A DNA stretch of 27,813 nt, from contig UQWP01000048.1 in assembly GCA_900544825.1 (NCBI GenBank), positions 1-27,813 of the forward strand. Reading direction: 5' to 3'. The notes below the pieces were generated by a model. It did not search any database, was not told the origin of the DNA, and was given only the letters and a program-made list of their open reading frames with translations. The position numbers and the translations under genes are program-made. Source of the stretch: an uncultured Prevotella sp. Lineage in GTDB: Bacteria; Bacteroidota; Bacteroidia; Bacteroidales; Bacteroidaceae. Shown here in pieces: positions 6,345 to 14,633 of this stretch (position 1 is the first letter of the stretch; every line of letters begins with the position of its first letter).

Positions 6345-9125
6345 TTATTCAGTTATGCCCGAAGGCGTACCTGGCTTCCATTTTCCACCTTCGTAATAGC
6401 CGGTATCACCCTTGAAACTTCTTCCATCAAAGAGAATGATACTTTGGTCTACCTTTTTATCCGAAGTGGTGTATAATTTTATAGATTTCTCATGTTCACC
6501 TTTTATCGCTTTGAGCGTAATAACAGTTTTATGCCATGAACCTACAGTACTTTTTGTATAAGTTTTACCCACCTTATCGAACATGATGAACTGTCCATTT
6601 TTTGCGATACCATACTCTTTGAACCAACCATAGATTTCTGTTTGAGTATATATAGTAATCTTAATATTCTCAATTTCTGGCTTTTCATCAAAAGCATGCC
6701 ACATGGCGTCGGTTGTCGGGTCGAAGACAATCCAACCCTCATGATCCTCGTAGTCGAAGAGAGGAATACCTGGCTCCAGATGGTGAGGACAGCGATGTGC
6801 TGCATGACCTACATCTTGGTTAAAATTATTATTAAACATGAGTAAAGTTTCACCAGGTTTGATTTTTCTGTCGCCTGAGGCACCAAATTCAGTGCTTTTC
6901 TGCACGGCATTTATATCGTAATACATATAATACCAGCCTGTGTTGGCATAGTCTGCCTTCATCTTATCTCCTGGCCATTTGTCTGTATATTTCCAGACTG
7001 GAGCATTCGGTTCGGTAGTCGTTTCACCTATCTGGGTATATGCATAGAGACAATGTTTTGCTTCTTGAGGAACATCATGATCACCACTCCCTTCTGAGTC
7101 GAACCATCCATCATTCCAGTTGTTTGTACCACCTTCAGGCAATGTACCATTGTAGTTCTTTTCAACCCTATTTCCACCAGTATTATTATATGGTGTACGA
7201 TCATTGATAGCTCTAAAGTAGATATAATAATTACCTACTGCTGGCTTAACTGTAATCTTAATAGGCTTTTTAAAGTCGTATTCTGCACCATATTTATCTG
7301 TAGTATAACCTCTTGGCTGAACATAAATGGTATGTTCAATGGATGTTTCTACTGTTTGGTCAGCTTTAATACTAAAGGTACCCTGATCAGTACCAGTCAC
7401 CGAATTAGCAGTTATGGATGAAGTAATCTTTGCGCCACTCCTATTTGTATAGCTTATGCTGGATTTTGCCTCTGATGCAGAGTGACTAGAAGTTGTTCCA
7501 CCAGTTGTAAACTCTAAGCCTCCAAGATTGGTATTGAAGCTTATAAGCTTGGTCATATTATCGCTTCCACTATAGATAGTTATCTCTTGTGGAGTTACAT
7601 CAAAATATGGCTTTACATCATACTTTACATTAATATATTTCTTAATGTTACCAGCCTTAATCCATACTTTAGCAGTACCTGTATATACACCACTATAGGC
7701 AGAATAGTTAATATCCTTATTTATTCTGAACTTAATCTGCTTTGTAAGCATATTCAGTTCTGTTATAATCAGGTCTTGACCATCAATCTTTGTCTCACAA
7801 CCAAGGTTTCCTGATGTAATGGATGCATTCGACTCATAGTTAATGGAATCAGATGTCGTTGACGTAACACTAGCCTTTGTTTTGCTTACCACCAAAGTGG
7901 TATGGTTGAAGTCAGCAGAAATAGGCTCCATTTCCCAGGGCTTCACACTTACCTTGCAATTCAGATCCATATTACCGAGACTCTTGATAGCACCGGTAAT
8001 CTCATAGAAGGTGCCGCGAGGGAAGACGGGTACTTCTGTGGGGCTGGTTTCATCCTTCTTATGTCCGAGATTGATGCGATAATTGTTGACAGCTGTTCCA
8101 CCTACATTACCATTGATGGTAAGATAACTGCGATCGGCTGCTGATGAGATATATCGCTCTGGAAGATAATACGTCTGCTGGAAAAGCCATTTGCCGGCAG
8201 CACTTACAGGAGCCTGAGTCGCAGTTCCGGTTCCTACGATATCATCTTTGTTATTTGCTGCTGGCAGTAATCTGTTGTCAGTCCAACTGGTATAATATAC
8301 TTTTGGAGCATCAGATGGCTGAGAGTCATAAGGAGTATTTGGAATACCATCCTTGTATGCTTTATTATCTGCATTATCAGCCCAAGAAGGAGCCTCGAAT
8401 TTACCGCCCCAATAGAGATGGGTAAAAGGAGAGAGCTTATCGGCTGAAATACTGTTGATGCTGAAGCTTTTGCCTCCGAAATTGGATGCAACTTCCGGGT
8501 TAGAAGAATCGAAGATAAGGTTCAACTTTACCTTTACGCATGTAAACTTCAGGTTAGCTGCTACCACTGTATATTTGTCTCCTGCTGCTTTAATCTCGGT
8601 TTCAGCAAGCTTGTCTGAGGCATCCTTCTCAGGTTCGTAAATCATAGGGATATTGGTGCATACAGGCATACCTGTTGTACTTGTAGGTCTGTAATCGAGC
8701 ACTTTATTTTTGAGAGCATCTTCAGTTTGGATAGTCTGATCACTCAATACCTTATTCATGTTGGCAACCACATAAATATGATACTTTCCCGGAGTAATAT
8801 TCAGCTGATAGGTTGCAATTCCCTCATTGGTCATCATCGTAGCCAGTGGGGCAGGAAGATTCTCTGCTACGAGCTTACCTTTACCATCTACAGGAAAGGC
8901 GTAGAGGCAAAGATCATTAATCTGGCATTCATTTACCGTAGCATTATAGGTAGGTACCTTAGAGGAACTGCCGCTCGCACAGAGCACGGTTGGTACCAGC
9001 ACGTGCAGGTTGCTTGACGAGTTGGGGGTATATCCGTTACCCTCCAACTCGTCGGTACAACTAACTGCAAATAAACTAGTCAACAACCAAACTATGAAAC
9101 CTATATAGATATGAAATCTTCTCAT
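6345..9125 (-). CDS. Large fimbrial-operon lipoprotein, DUF4906-like, with two C-terminal starch-binding (CBM26-like) modules
   Basis: Surface lipoprotein of 926 residues counted from 9125 (an alternative ATG at 9152 adds nine, MEKVKDKVI). I prefer 9125 because MRRFHIYIGFIVWLLTSLFAVSC is then a normal SPII signal ending in a lipobox. The first half resembles the fimbrillin-like part of DUF4906 proteins, with an NITPGKYHIYVVAN strand (about 108-122) and a long beta-rich middle. From about residue 630 there is a module with KWPGDKM, NTGWYYMYYD and LMFNNNFNQ, the pattern of CBM26-type starch-binding domains. A second module (about 820-920) has QSIILFDGRSF and DTGYYEGGKW. The gene lies 60 bp after the Mfa2-like gene. 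A tip adhesin that binds glycans is the natural inference, but binding is unproven and the module match is by eye. Confidence 0.7.
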   Translation of the reverse strand: MRRFHIYIGFIVWLLTSLFAVSCTDELEGNGYTPNSSSNLHVLVPTVLCASGSSSKVPTYNATVNECQINDLCLYAFPVDGKGKLVAENLPAPLATMMTNEGIATYQLNITPGKYHIYVVANMNKVLSDQTIQTEDALKNKVLDYRPTSTTGMPVCTNIPMIYEPEKDASDKLAETEIKAAGDKYTVVAANLKFTCVKVKLNLIFDSSNPEVASNFGGKSFSINSISADKLSPFTHLYWGGKFEAPSWADNADNKAYKDGIPNTPYDSQPSDAPKVYYTSWTDNRLLPAANNKDDIVGTGTATQAPVSAAGKWLFQQTYYLPERYISSAADRSYLTINGNVGGTAVNNYRINLGHKKDETSPTEVPVFPRGTFYEITGAIKSLGNMDLNCKVSVKPWEMEPISADFNHTTLVVSKTKASVTSTTSDSINYESNASITSGNLGCETKIDGQDLIITELNMLTKQIKFRINKDINYSAYSGVYTGTAKVWIKAGNIKKYINVKYDVKPYFDVTPQEITIYSGSDNMTKLISFNTNLGGLEFTTGGTTSSHSASEAKSSISYTNRSGAKITSSITANSVTGTDQGTFSIKADQTVETSIEHTIYVQPRGYTTDKYGAEYDFKKPIKITVKPAVGNYYIYFRAINDRTPYNNTGGNRVEKNYNGTLPEGGTNNWNDGWFDSEGSGDHDVPQEAKHCLYAYTQIGETTTEPNAPVWKYTDKWPGDKMKADYANTGWYYMYYDINAVQKSTEFGASGDRKIKPGETLLMFNNNFNQDVGHAAHRCPHHLEPGIPLFDYEDHEGWIVFDPTTDAMWHAFDEKPEIENIKITIYTQTEIYGWFKEYGIAKNGQFIMFDKVGKTYTKSTVGSWHKTVITLKAIKGEHEKSIKLYTTSDKKVDQSIILFDGRSFKGDTGYYEGGKWKPGTPSGITE

Positions 9126-9185
9126 GATAACTTTATCTTTTACTTTTTCCATCTCGATGATTTCATCTCGATGAATGATTTATGA

Positions 9186-10313
9186 TTATAAGTCGGCACG
9201 CTGTATGCGCTTGCTCCAGTCGAGGATGGAGATGCCGAGTTGCATATACTGCCACTGGTCACCTTTGAGGAAGAAATCGAGCTTGTAGTCGTATTCTCTA
9301 TCCAGGAACTCCTGGGCAGAATAGTTCATGTTCTCGAAGGCTCCTCTGCCTTGGGCGAGACAATCGGCAAGATTGATGCGGACCACCTCTTCGCCCGTCT
9401 TCTTGTTCCAGATGCTCAGTATCGCATTCTTGTCGTTCTCGGTTGCTGGATGCAATACGAGACGGGAGAACATCAGGGCGGCGTGAGCGGTACGCTCCTG
9501 TACGGTACCCTCCGGAGTGGTGAACTCGGTGTTCCAGGTCTTGTATGGGGTGTATGTCAACTCCTCGTCTGGGAGGAGAGAATTGTCGTAATTGATGTAG
9601 CCATTGGCATCGGTTATCTGATAACTGAAGTCGTCGGCTTGGATGTTGGCTGGATCGTCCAGCTGATGCAGACTGATGGTGAGCTGCTTGGTGTCTCTGA
9701 TGAGACTGATGGTATGGTGGGTAACCTGAAGGTCTTTCACCTCTACCGTTTCGTTGCTCAATCCCTGCCAGAGGGTATCAAGCGGAAGTGCCTGGTTTTC
9801 TACCTTTCCGGCATTTCTGTCGAGTCGGGCACGGAGGGCTTCGATGCTTTCTCCTGCTGTTGGAGCTGAGATGTGGAACTTGGCTCCTGCCTGTGACAGC
9901 GCCTCTTCGTATTTCTTCTGGAAGGCGAAGGTGGCGAAGCGGTATTTGCCAGGTTGCAAGTCTATGCGCATGGCATAGTTAGGGTCTTTGAGGGGGTGGG
10001 ATTTTCCCTCGTTGGCTGCATCCTGGCGAGCCACTAGGTTGCCCTGCTCATCGAAGATGAACACGCAGACTCCGCCTACATGATCATTGAACATATCAGC
10101 GCGCTGGACGTTGTAGTCGTACTTGAACTGCAAGTCAACTCCCATATCGCAAGGAGGGAGGTCGTCGTGCATCAAGTCGTTGCAGCTGCTGAGCATACTG
10201 CCTAGAGCGACGATGCTGCTGAATGCTGTCGTGCGGCTGATTGATGTCAAGCTGTCGAATCCCCATTCCATGCGTATCTTCTTGATCCAACTATGTAACT
10301 TATTGTTTGCCAT
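9186..10313 (-). CDS. FimB/Mfa2 family fimbrial anchor subunit (lipoprotein)
   Basis: Predicted outer-membrane lipoprotein of 375 residues that anchors the fibre and limits its length, as Mfa2 and FimB do in Porphyromonas gingivalis. The family signature is clear: LPPCDMGVDLQFKYDYN, then ADMFNDHVGGVCVFIFDEQG, then DLQPGKYRFATFA. The lipid-anchor cysteine is probably C44 (MLSSC), preceded by an unusually long N-terminal region. A downstream ATG at residue 15 would shorten it to 361 residues, and I cannot decide between them. The C-terminus ISILDWSKRIQRADL closely resembles that of the major fimbrillin encoded just upstream. It lies 145 bp after the major subunit gene, a gap that holds a strong stem-loop, so it is probably made in lower amounts. 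Confidence 0.88.
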   Translation of the reverse strand: MANNKLHSWIKKIRMEWGFDSLTSISRTTAFSSIVALGSMLSSCNDLMHDDLPPCDMGVDLQFKYDYNVQRADMFNDHVGGVCVFIFDEQGNLVARQDAANEGKSHPLKDPNYAMRIDLQPGKYRFATFAFQKKYEEALSQAGAKFHISAPTAGESIEALRARLDRNAGKVENQALPLDTLWQGLSNETVEVKDLQVTHHTISLIRDTKQLTISLHQLDDPANIQADDFSYQITDANGYINYDNSLLPDEELTYTPYKTWNTEFTTPEGTVQERTAHAALMFSRLVLHPATENDKNAILSIWNKKTGEEVVRINLADCLAQGRGAFENMNYSAQEFLDREYDYKLDFFLKGDQWQYMQLGISILDWSKRIQRADL

Positions 10314-10412
10314 GATGCTGTTTGGTTATTGTCTATATAATGTTTTCAGAATATCAAGTTGTGTTTCTGGCTTTCCGCTATGGTGAAGCAGAAAACACAA
10401 CTCGTATGGTTG

Positions 10413-10446
10413 AACGAAGGCGGGAGCCTAAGCTCCGCCTTTCGTT
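10413..10446 (-). promoter_or_regulatory. Strong stem-loop between major fimbrillin and Mfa2 genes
   Basis: Arms 10413-10427 and 10432-10446 (GC-rich, one bulge on each side, loop of four) form a stable hairpin 12 nt after the fimbrillin stop codon. On the transcribed minus strand it is followed by CAACC rather than a U tract. It looks more like an mRNA-stabilising or partially terminating element than a full terminator. Such a hairpin would let the shaft subunit be made in excess over the anchor. Confidence 0.55.
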
Positions 10447-10458
10447 GTTATTACGCTA

Positions 10459-12192
10459 TTACAAATCTACGCTCTGTGAACGCTTAGCCCAGTCGAGAAT
10501 CTTCACGCTAACCTTGATGTACTTGTCGTCTTCATCATCTGGAGTGCTAGGCTTAACCTCAGGAACGTCAGGATAACCAGGACCGCTAACGCTTTGTACA
10601 TCCAAATCATACCAGTTGTTACGGAGCATACCATAACGACCCAAGTATGCAAGATTGTCGTTACCATAGACACCTGAATTCCAAGGAGTCAGGGCATCAC
10701 CGAAGTGCTTGATACGAGCGATATAGTAAGACTCTCCATTTGCGTAAGTGCTGATACCAGCTTTTTCGGTGAGACCCACCTTGGCGTTGACAGCTTTTAC
10801 TTCTTCAGGTGTAACATCATGTCCTGCTACAGTAATGTTTGATGCTTTAATTTCGTGATTTCCTGCAGTTGTTATATTGTTACCTTCTGCGGTCAGGTCG
10901 ATGGTTGTATTATCTGTTGTTGCGCCTGAAATAACCTTAGTAACTGCAGTCTTGATGTGAGCCTCAAGATTTTTCTGGCTCCAAAGAGCGACGCTAGTAC
11001 CGACCTTGTAGAAGGTCTTACCATCTGTTTCAGTAAAGCCATTTGGAGTATAGCTAGCCTTGAAGATGACGCGAGTGGTCTGTCCCTGTACCATATTTGC
11101 AAGGTTGAAAGTATTCTCGAGGCAGTACAGAGGATCTGTAGGAGCTGCTGTCAAATTCTCCTTCTTGACATAGGTGAAGTGTTCTTCTCTAGCAGTTTTG
11201 CTTTCCTCAGTTGCTGCGGATAAGTTCATCTCGCTATAGTTAGGGTCTTTACCCCAATATACACGTTTAGCCTTGGTTGACCCATTGTTATCAACAAAAC
11301 GCTGGGTAGATGGTCCTGACGCTTCTGTTGCTGCTTCGTTATTCCAAATCGCATCGAAGTCATCTTTCAAACCTTCAACATTGTGAATAGGGAATGTCTT
11401 CTTGTTGGTAACATCCAAAGCCCAGTTGCTGATTTTAACCTTGTCGCCTGCATATGAACTACTAGTACCTACAGTTTTTTCATCCTTAGTGGCATCAGTC
11501 AATGTAACCTTAGCAAGACCACGCTCTACATAAATATCAGCAGCAGCATCGCCAGAAGATGCTTGAGCCTCTGTAGAGTAAATATTCTCTTTTTTGATAG
11601 GAACTAAAGTTGTTACGCTCTTATCTGTAGCATTGTACAGAGGCGCATTTGCCATATAGAATCCCTTTTTGGTATCTGTAAATTTGTCAGTAGCCTTGGC
11701 TGCTACATTCCAATCTGAGAACTTATTACCCTCTGATGGCAAAGTAACCTTTGCATCTGCACCAGAACCATTGTTCAAAAGTACCAATGCGAAGAAATCG
11801 TCATTCTTATTGACATTTTCAAGCTTTGCTGTAATCTTGGCTTGGGTAGTTACACCAGTTTCACTTGGGTCCTTCCATGGTTGTTCCATTGAACCCAAAT
11901 CAACTTTCTCAGCAAGAGTATAATTACCTTCACCGGCAGTTGTACCCTTCTTGAAAACCAGCAAAGTAGCATTAAATACATCGTACTCTTTGGCATCACC
12001 CTTATCAAATGAAGGGTCAGTAGCACGTGTACCGTTTGTTGTTGGCAAGTTGATAGAGAAAGAAGCATAGCTTACACCTGATTCATTCTCACCTGAACCA
12101 TTACCCCCCCCTACTATTAAATCGTTGTTGCTAGAGCAACTTGCTGTCATAGCAGCTATCACTGCTAATCCAAAGAAATGTTTAATTCTCAT
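10459..12192 (-). CDS. Mfa1-type major fimbrillin (fimbria shaft subunit, lipoprotein precursor)
   Basis: Likely structural subunit of the type V fimbria. The 577-residue precursor has a classic SPII signal (MRIKHFFGLAVIAAMTASC, C19). A low-complexity linker (VGGGNGSGENESG) follows, then the fimbrillin N-terminal strand ASFSINLPTTNGTRATDP. R56 is a plausible maturation site, because P. gingivalis fimbrillins are cut after an arginine here. Asn/Thr/Lys-rich beta sequence follows, and it ends with VKILDWAKRSQSVDL, a tail typical of Mfa1-family subunits and likely to hold the donor strands. It is third in the operon, between the DUF3868/OmpA-like and Mfa2-like genes, the usual order in Bacteroidales. 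Codons 27-30 contain a run of eight G, which could make the frame unstable. Confidence 0.88.
   Translation of the reverse strand: MRIKHFFGLAVIAAMTASCSSNNDLIVGGGNGSGENESGVSYASFSINLPTTNGTRATDPSFDKGDAKEYDVFNATLLVFKKGTTAGEGNYTLAEKVDLGSMEQPWKDPSETGVTTQAKITAKLENVNKNDDFFALVLLNNGSGADAKVTLPSEGNKFSDWNVAAKATDKFTDTKKGFYMANAPLYNATDKSVTTLVPIKKENIYSTEAQASSGDAAADIYVERGLAKVTLTDATKDEKTVGTSSSYAGDKVKISNWALDVTNKKTFPIHNVEGLKDDFDAIWNNEAATEASGPSTQRFVDNNGSTKAKRVYWGKDPNYSEMNLSAATEESKTAREEHFTYVKKENLTAAPTDPLYCLENTFNLANMVQGQTTRVIFKASYTPNGFTETDGKTFYKVGTSVALWSQKNLEAHIKTAVTKVISGATTDNTTIDLTAEGNNITTAGNHEIKASNITVAGHDVTPEEVKAVNAKVGLTEKAGISTYANGESYYIARIKHFGDALTPWNSGVYGNDNLAYLGRYGMLRNNWYDLDVQSVSGPGYPDVPEVKPSTPDDEDDKYIKVSVKILDWAKRSQSVDL
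12104..12111 (-). repeat. G8 homopolymer inside the major fimbrillin coding sequence
   Basis: Eight consecutive C on the plus strand read GTA GGG GGG GGT on the coding strand (V-G-G-G), just after the lipobox. The frame is intact at eight G. Gain or loss of one base would truncate the fimbrillin within its N-terminal region. Confidence 0.9.
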
Positions 12193-12244
12193 GATTGATG
12201 TGATTTTATTGTTAATTGTTTATTTTATATCTTATCATCTACAA

Positions 12245-13603
12245 TTATTGCTCCGCCTTCATTTCCTCGTAAATCTTTCTGATGCGTTCAGCTTCCTTCG
12301 AGTTTCCTGCCTTGGCAAGATGCTTTTCGGCAGTTACGAGGTCGCCCTTCTGCAAATCTGTGCAGGCGGCGTTGAGATTGGCGGTCTCATCATCCGGGAA
12401 GAGACGGACGGCAATATCAAATACCTCGTTGAACTCTGGAGAACCAGGTTCATAGGTCTGTGCCACCAGATACATCTCCTGTAATGACAACTGCTGAGGC
12501 TTGGTCTTCAAAATCACCTTTGCCTCCTCAATGTCGAAAGGACGAACGGTATAGGTTACCGTATAGTCGCTGTGGCGCAAACGGGGATAAATCTCATTCA
12601 TGATGTAGCGATAGCTAGCCGGATAAAGCTTCTTGATTTTCTGATTCTTTGCATCGGGTGCCAATGATGAGTTGGCGATGGCAAGTATCGCAGTCTTGTC
12701 GGCTAAGTTGCTGGCTTCCATCTTCTTCTTGAATCCCTCCCAGTCTTCCGGGGTGGCGTGATAGGTGAAGAGCTTGTTATCGATGGTGTAGAGATTGCTG
12801 ACATAATTGCGCAGGGCAGCCGCACGATTGTTGGCGAGTCGCTTGTTGTTGTCGTAAGGACCATCCGGCGACGCATAGCCATGAATATCGATATTGGTGA
12901 TGCTCACATCCTTGTCGTTCTTTACGAGGTCGATGGTGGATGTAATCTTTCTCAGCTCTGAGGCATTCTCACGGAAGTCGGCAAGGATATCGCTCTTGTT
13001 GAGCTTGAAGCTCAGGTAAGCTTCACCCTTTTCGGCTCTCACCTTGATGGCTTCAGCCTTTGGCTTCACATAATGGTCGCGACAGATTCTCGGTGTCGGC
13101 TGGATGGTAGCCATCTGGGTGGTATCCTGATTCATCAGGTCGCCGCATCCGCAGAGGTCTTCCGTCATGGAGAGGTTGAAAGCCTTCATCCACTTCTTGT
13201 AGGGAAGGGTCTGTGAGAAGAGCACCTGCTGCTCGGTATCATTCCTGCGTCTCACCACCACTGCCTGGCTGTTTTTCTGTTTGCTGCTTTTGCGCAGGTA
13301 TCTGATGTTCTGGTTTTTGCCATTGATGATAATGGGATTTAGGGCGATGGTATCTTCTCCGGCAATAAGCGGAGTGAAAACCAACTGTTGCTCTGATTTG
13401 AGCTGCAGACTATCGAGATGGAGGCGGAATGCGACCTTGAGACTGTCGCTCTTCTTCTGGGTCAAGACGCTGTCTATCAGAATCTTGCCTCCAGCCAACC
13501 ATAGCTGCGAATCATCTATCTTTTGGGCTTGGACAGTCAAAGCGCTCTGTGCAAAAAGGATGCAAAGGGGCGAAATGATTGCATAAAGCTTCATTTTCTT
13601 CAT
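12245..13603 (-). CDS. DUF3868/OmpA-like protein of the fimbrial operon
   Basis: Predicted exported protein of 452 residues with a signal peptide ending near residue 27 (TVQAQ). The N-terminal half matches DUF3868 in pattern, with a DLCGCGD motif (149-155) and further Cys near 173. Residues about 195-355 look OmpA-like: FKLNKSDI, then IDIHGYASPDGPYDNNKRLANNRA, a peptidoglycan-binding-type helix and strand. The last 75 residues contain TPR-like helices (LFPDDETANLNAACTDLQKGDLVTAEKHL). In Bacteroidales the DUF3575-DUF3868 pair regularly precedes Mfa1-type fimbrillin genes, and the order holds here with gaps of 62 and 52 bp. It probably links the fimbrial apparatus to the cell envelope, but its mechanism is not established. 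Confidence 0.85.
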   Translation of the reverse strand: MKKMKLYAIISPLCILFAQSALTVQAQKIDDSQLWLAGGKILIDSVLTQKKSDSLKVAFRLHLDSLQLKSEQQLVFTPLIAGEDTIALNPIIINGKNQNIRYLRKSSKQKNSQAVVVRRRNDTEQQVLFSQTLPYKKWMKAFNLSMTEDLCGCGDLMNQDTTQMATIQPTPRICRDHYVKPKAEAIKVRAEKGEAYLSFKLNKSDILADFRENASELRKITSTIDLVKNDKDVSITNIDIHGYASPDGPYDNNKRLANNRAAALRNYVSNLYTIDNKLFTYHATPEDWEGFKKKMEASNLADKTAILAIANSSLAPDAKNQKIKKLYPASYRYIMNEIYPRLRHSDYTVTYTVRPFDIEEAKVILKTKPQQLSLQEMYLVAQTYEPGSPEFNEVFDIAVRLFPDDETANLNAACTDLQKGDLVTAEKHLAKAGNSKEAERIRKIYEEMKAEQ

Positions 13604-13665
13604 ATTCTTAATCTTAAATAAAAGAGGATTTGATTTTGGTTTTTGCTATCCCGGTGATAACGTTC

Positions 13666-14247
13666 CTAGAATGCGTATATCAGGGAGAGGGCTGCTTTGG
13701 TAGGACCTACGTAGTTGCGGTGGTCCTTGTCAAGACATTTGTCACATCTTCCGTAAAGCTTGTATGGACTGTAGATGTATCCTAATCCGATGGATCCTTC
13801 GAGGTTGAGATGCTCCGACAGCAGCCATTGGTATCCGTAGGTGAGGCCTCCACCCACATACCAGCCTTCGTAATGTCTTCCTTTCTCTGTCTTTGGCAAG
13901 ATGCCGAAAGGCAGGTCCACATTTTTTACGTTGTATTCACCCCCAAGGGCATGGATGCCGAAGAAGTGGCCTCCAAATTTCTGGCAGGTGTACCAGCGGT
14001 ATTCTGGCATTACGTTCCAGTAGCGCAATTTCTTGTCGCCTGAGAACTTCCAGGGATTCAGGGCTCCGAAAAGCTGAAAAGTGCTCTTCTTGCCCGTGCC
14101 TATTTCTAGACCAGCATTGAGTGAGGTGGTTGCCAAACCAAGCAGGTTGGTCTTCAGCGCTACCTCCTGCGCTCGGGTTACTACTGTTGAGAGAATCAGC
14201 AGCAATAACATCGGTGTTCGTTTGAACATACTCTGCTTCATCATCAT
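13666..14247 (-). CDS. DUF3575 protein, first gene of the fimbrial operon
   Basis: Small predicted outer-membrane beta-barrel of 193 residues. A signal peptide ends near residue 27 (VVTRAQ), followed by amphipathic strands: VALKTNLLGLATTSLNAGLEIG, LQLFGALNPW-like, RYWNVMPEYRWYTC, HFFGIHALGGEYN, EGWYVGGGLTYGYQW, EGSIGLGYIYSPY, and a terminal aromatic residue (SLIYAF) typical of barrels. The pattern matches DUF3575, a family that sits at the head of Mfa/Fim-type operons. It is 62 bp upstream of the DUF3868/OmpA-like gene. A leader of about 120 nt separates its ATG from the predicted promoter. The function is unknown; assembly or anchoring of the fimbria is the usual guess. Confidence 0.85.
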   Translation of the reverse strand: MMMKQSMFKRTPMLLLLILSTVVTRAQEVALKTNLLGLATTSLNAGLEIGTGKKSTFQLFGALNPWKFSGDKKLRYWNVMPEYRWYTCQKFGGHFFGIHALGGEYNVKNVDLPFGILPKTEKGRHYEGWYVGGGLTYGYQWLLSEHLNLEGSIGLGYIYSPYKLYGRCDKCLDKDHRNYVGPTKAALSLIYAF

Positions 14248-14376
14248 AATTTTACTCTGTTGATTTACTTTCTTAAGGATAATGCTAGTTGCTTATTCTT
14301 ATTATCGTCATTTACTTAGTTGTATAGGATAAGCCTCGCAGCACGATTGAATGCCGTTGGGGTTCCTTTTCGGTTG

Positions 14377-14384
14377 CAAATATA
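14377..14384 (-). promoter_or_regulatory. Promoter -7 element of the fimbrial operon
   Basis: TATATTTG followed by C on the minus strand matches TAnnTTTG. The predicted transcript starts near 14370, about 120 nt before the first ATG. The gene-free stretch 14248-14633 otherwise holds the palindrome at 14439-14454 and the terminator of the S41 gene. Confidence 0.55.
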
Positions 14385-14438
14385 GGATGATTTTCTCAAA
14401 CTAGCTTAATAAAAGTGATGAAAATCAAGGAAAATGAA

Positions 14439-14454
14439 ATGCAAACGTTTGCAT
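14439..14454. promoter_or_regulatory. 16-bp perfect palindrome, LacI-family-like operator
   Basis: ATGCAAACGTTTGCAT is a perfect palindrome centred on CG. It has the GCAAACGTTTGC form typical of LacI/PurR-family binding sites. It lies about 55 bp upstream of the fimbrial -7 element and would suit a regulator of that operon. No LacI-family gene is in the window, so the regulator is unknown. Confidence 0.5.
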
Positions 14455-14514
14455 CGTTGTACAAAATGTGTGGGAACACAAAAATCGTGAATATGATATA
14501 AGTAGTTGATGTAT

Positions 14515-14555
14515 AATAAAATAAAGCGAAAGTGTGAGTTGCACACCTTCGCTTT
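14515..14555 (-). terminator. Terminator of the purL-chrA-S41 gene run
   Basis: Arms 14523-14536 and 14542-14555 form a 14-bp stem with one mismatch and a five-base loop. On the minus strand a T-rich tail (TTTATTTTATT) follows. It lies about 80 nt past the stop of the S41 gene. Confidence 0.75.
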
Positions 14556-14633
14556 TGAAACATTGTATTTTGATGAATTTCTTTTTTGTGATTGGAGAAA
14601 TGGAAGACGGGGAAAATCCGGCTTTTTGGGGGA

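Noticed and set aside
9126..9152. Nine-residue extension of the DUF4906-like lipoprotein
   Set aside because: It would place acidic residues in the signal n-region; the ATG at 9125 gives a normal lipoprotein signal. Not excluded.
3968..14247. Invertible promoter (phase-variable inversion) at the fimbrial operon
   Set aside because: I found no inverted repeats flanking the promoter region at 14370-14460 and no tyrosine or serine recombinase gene in the window.
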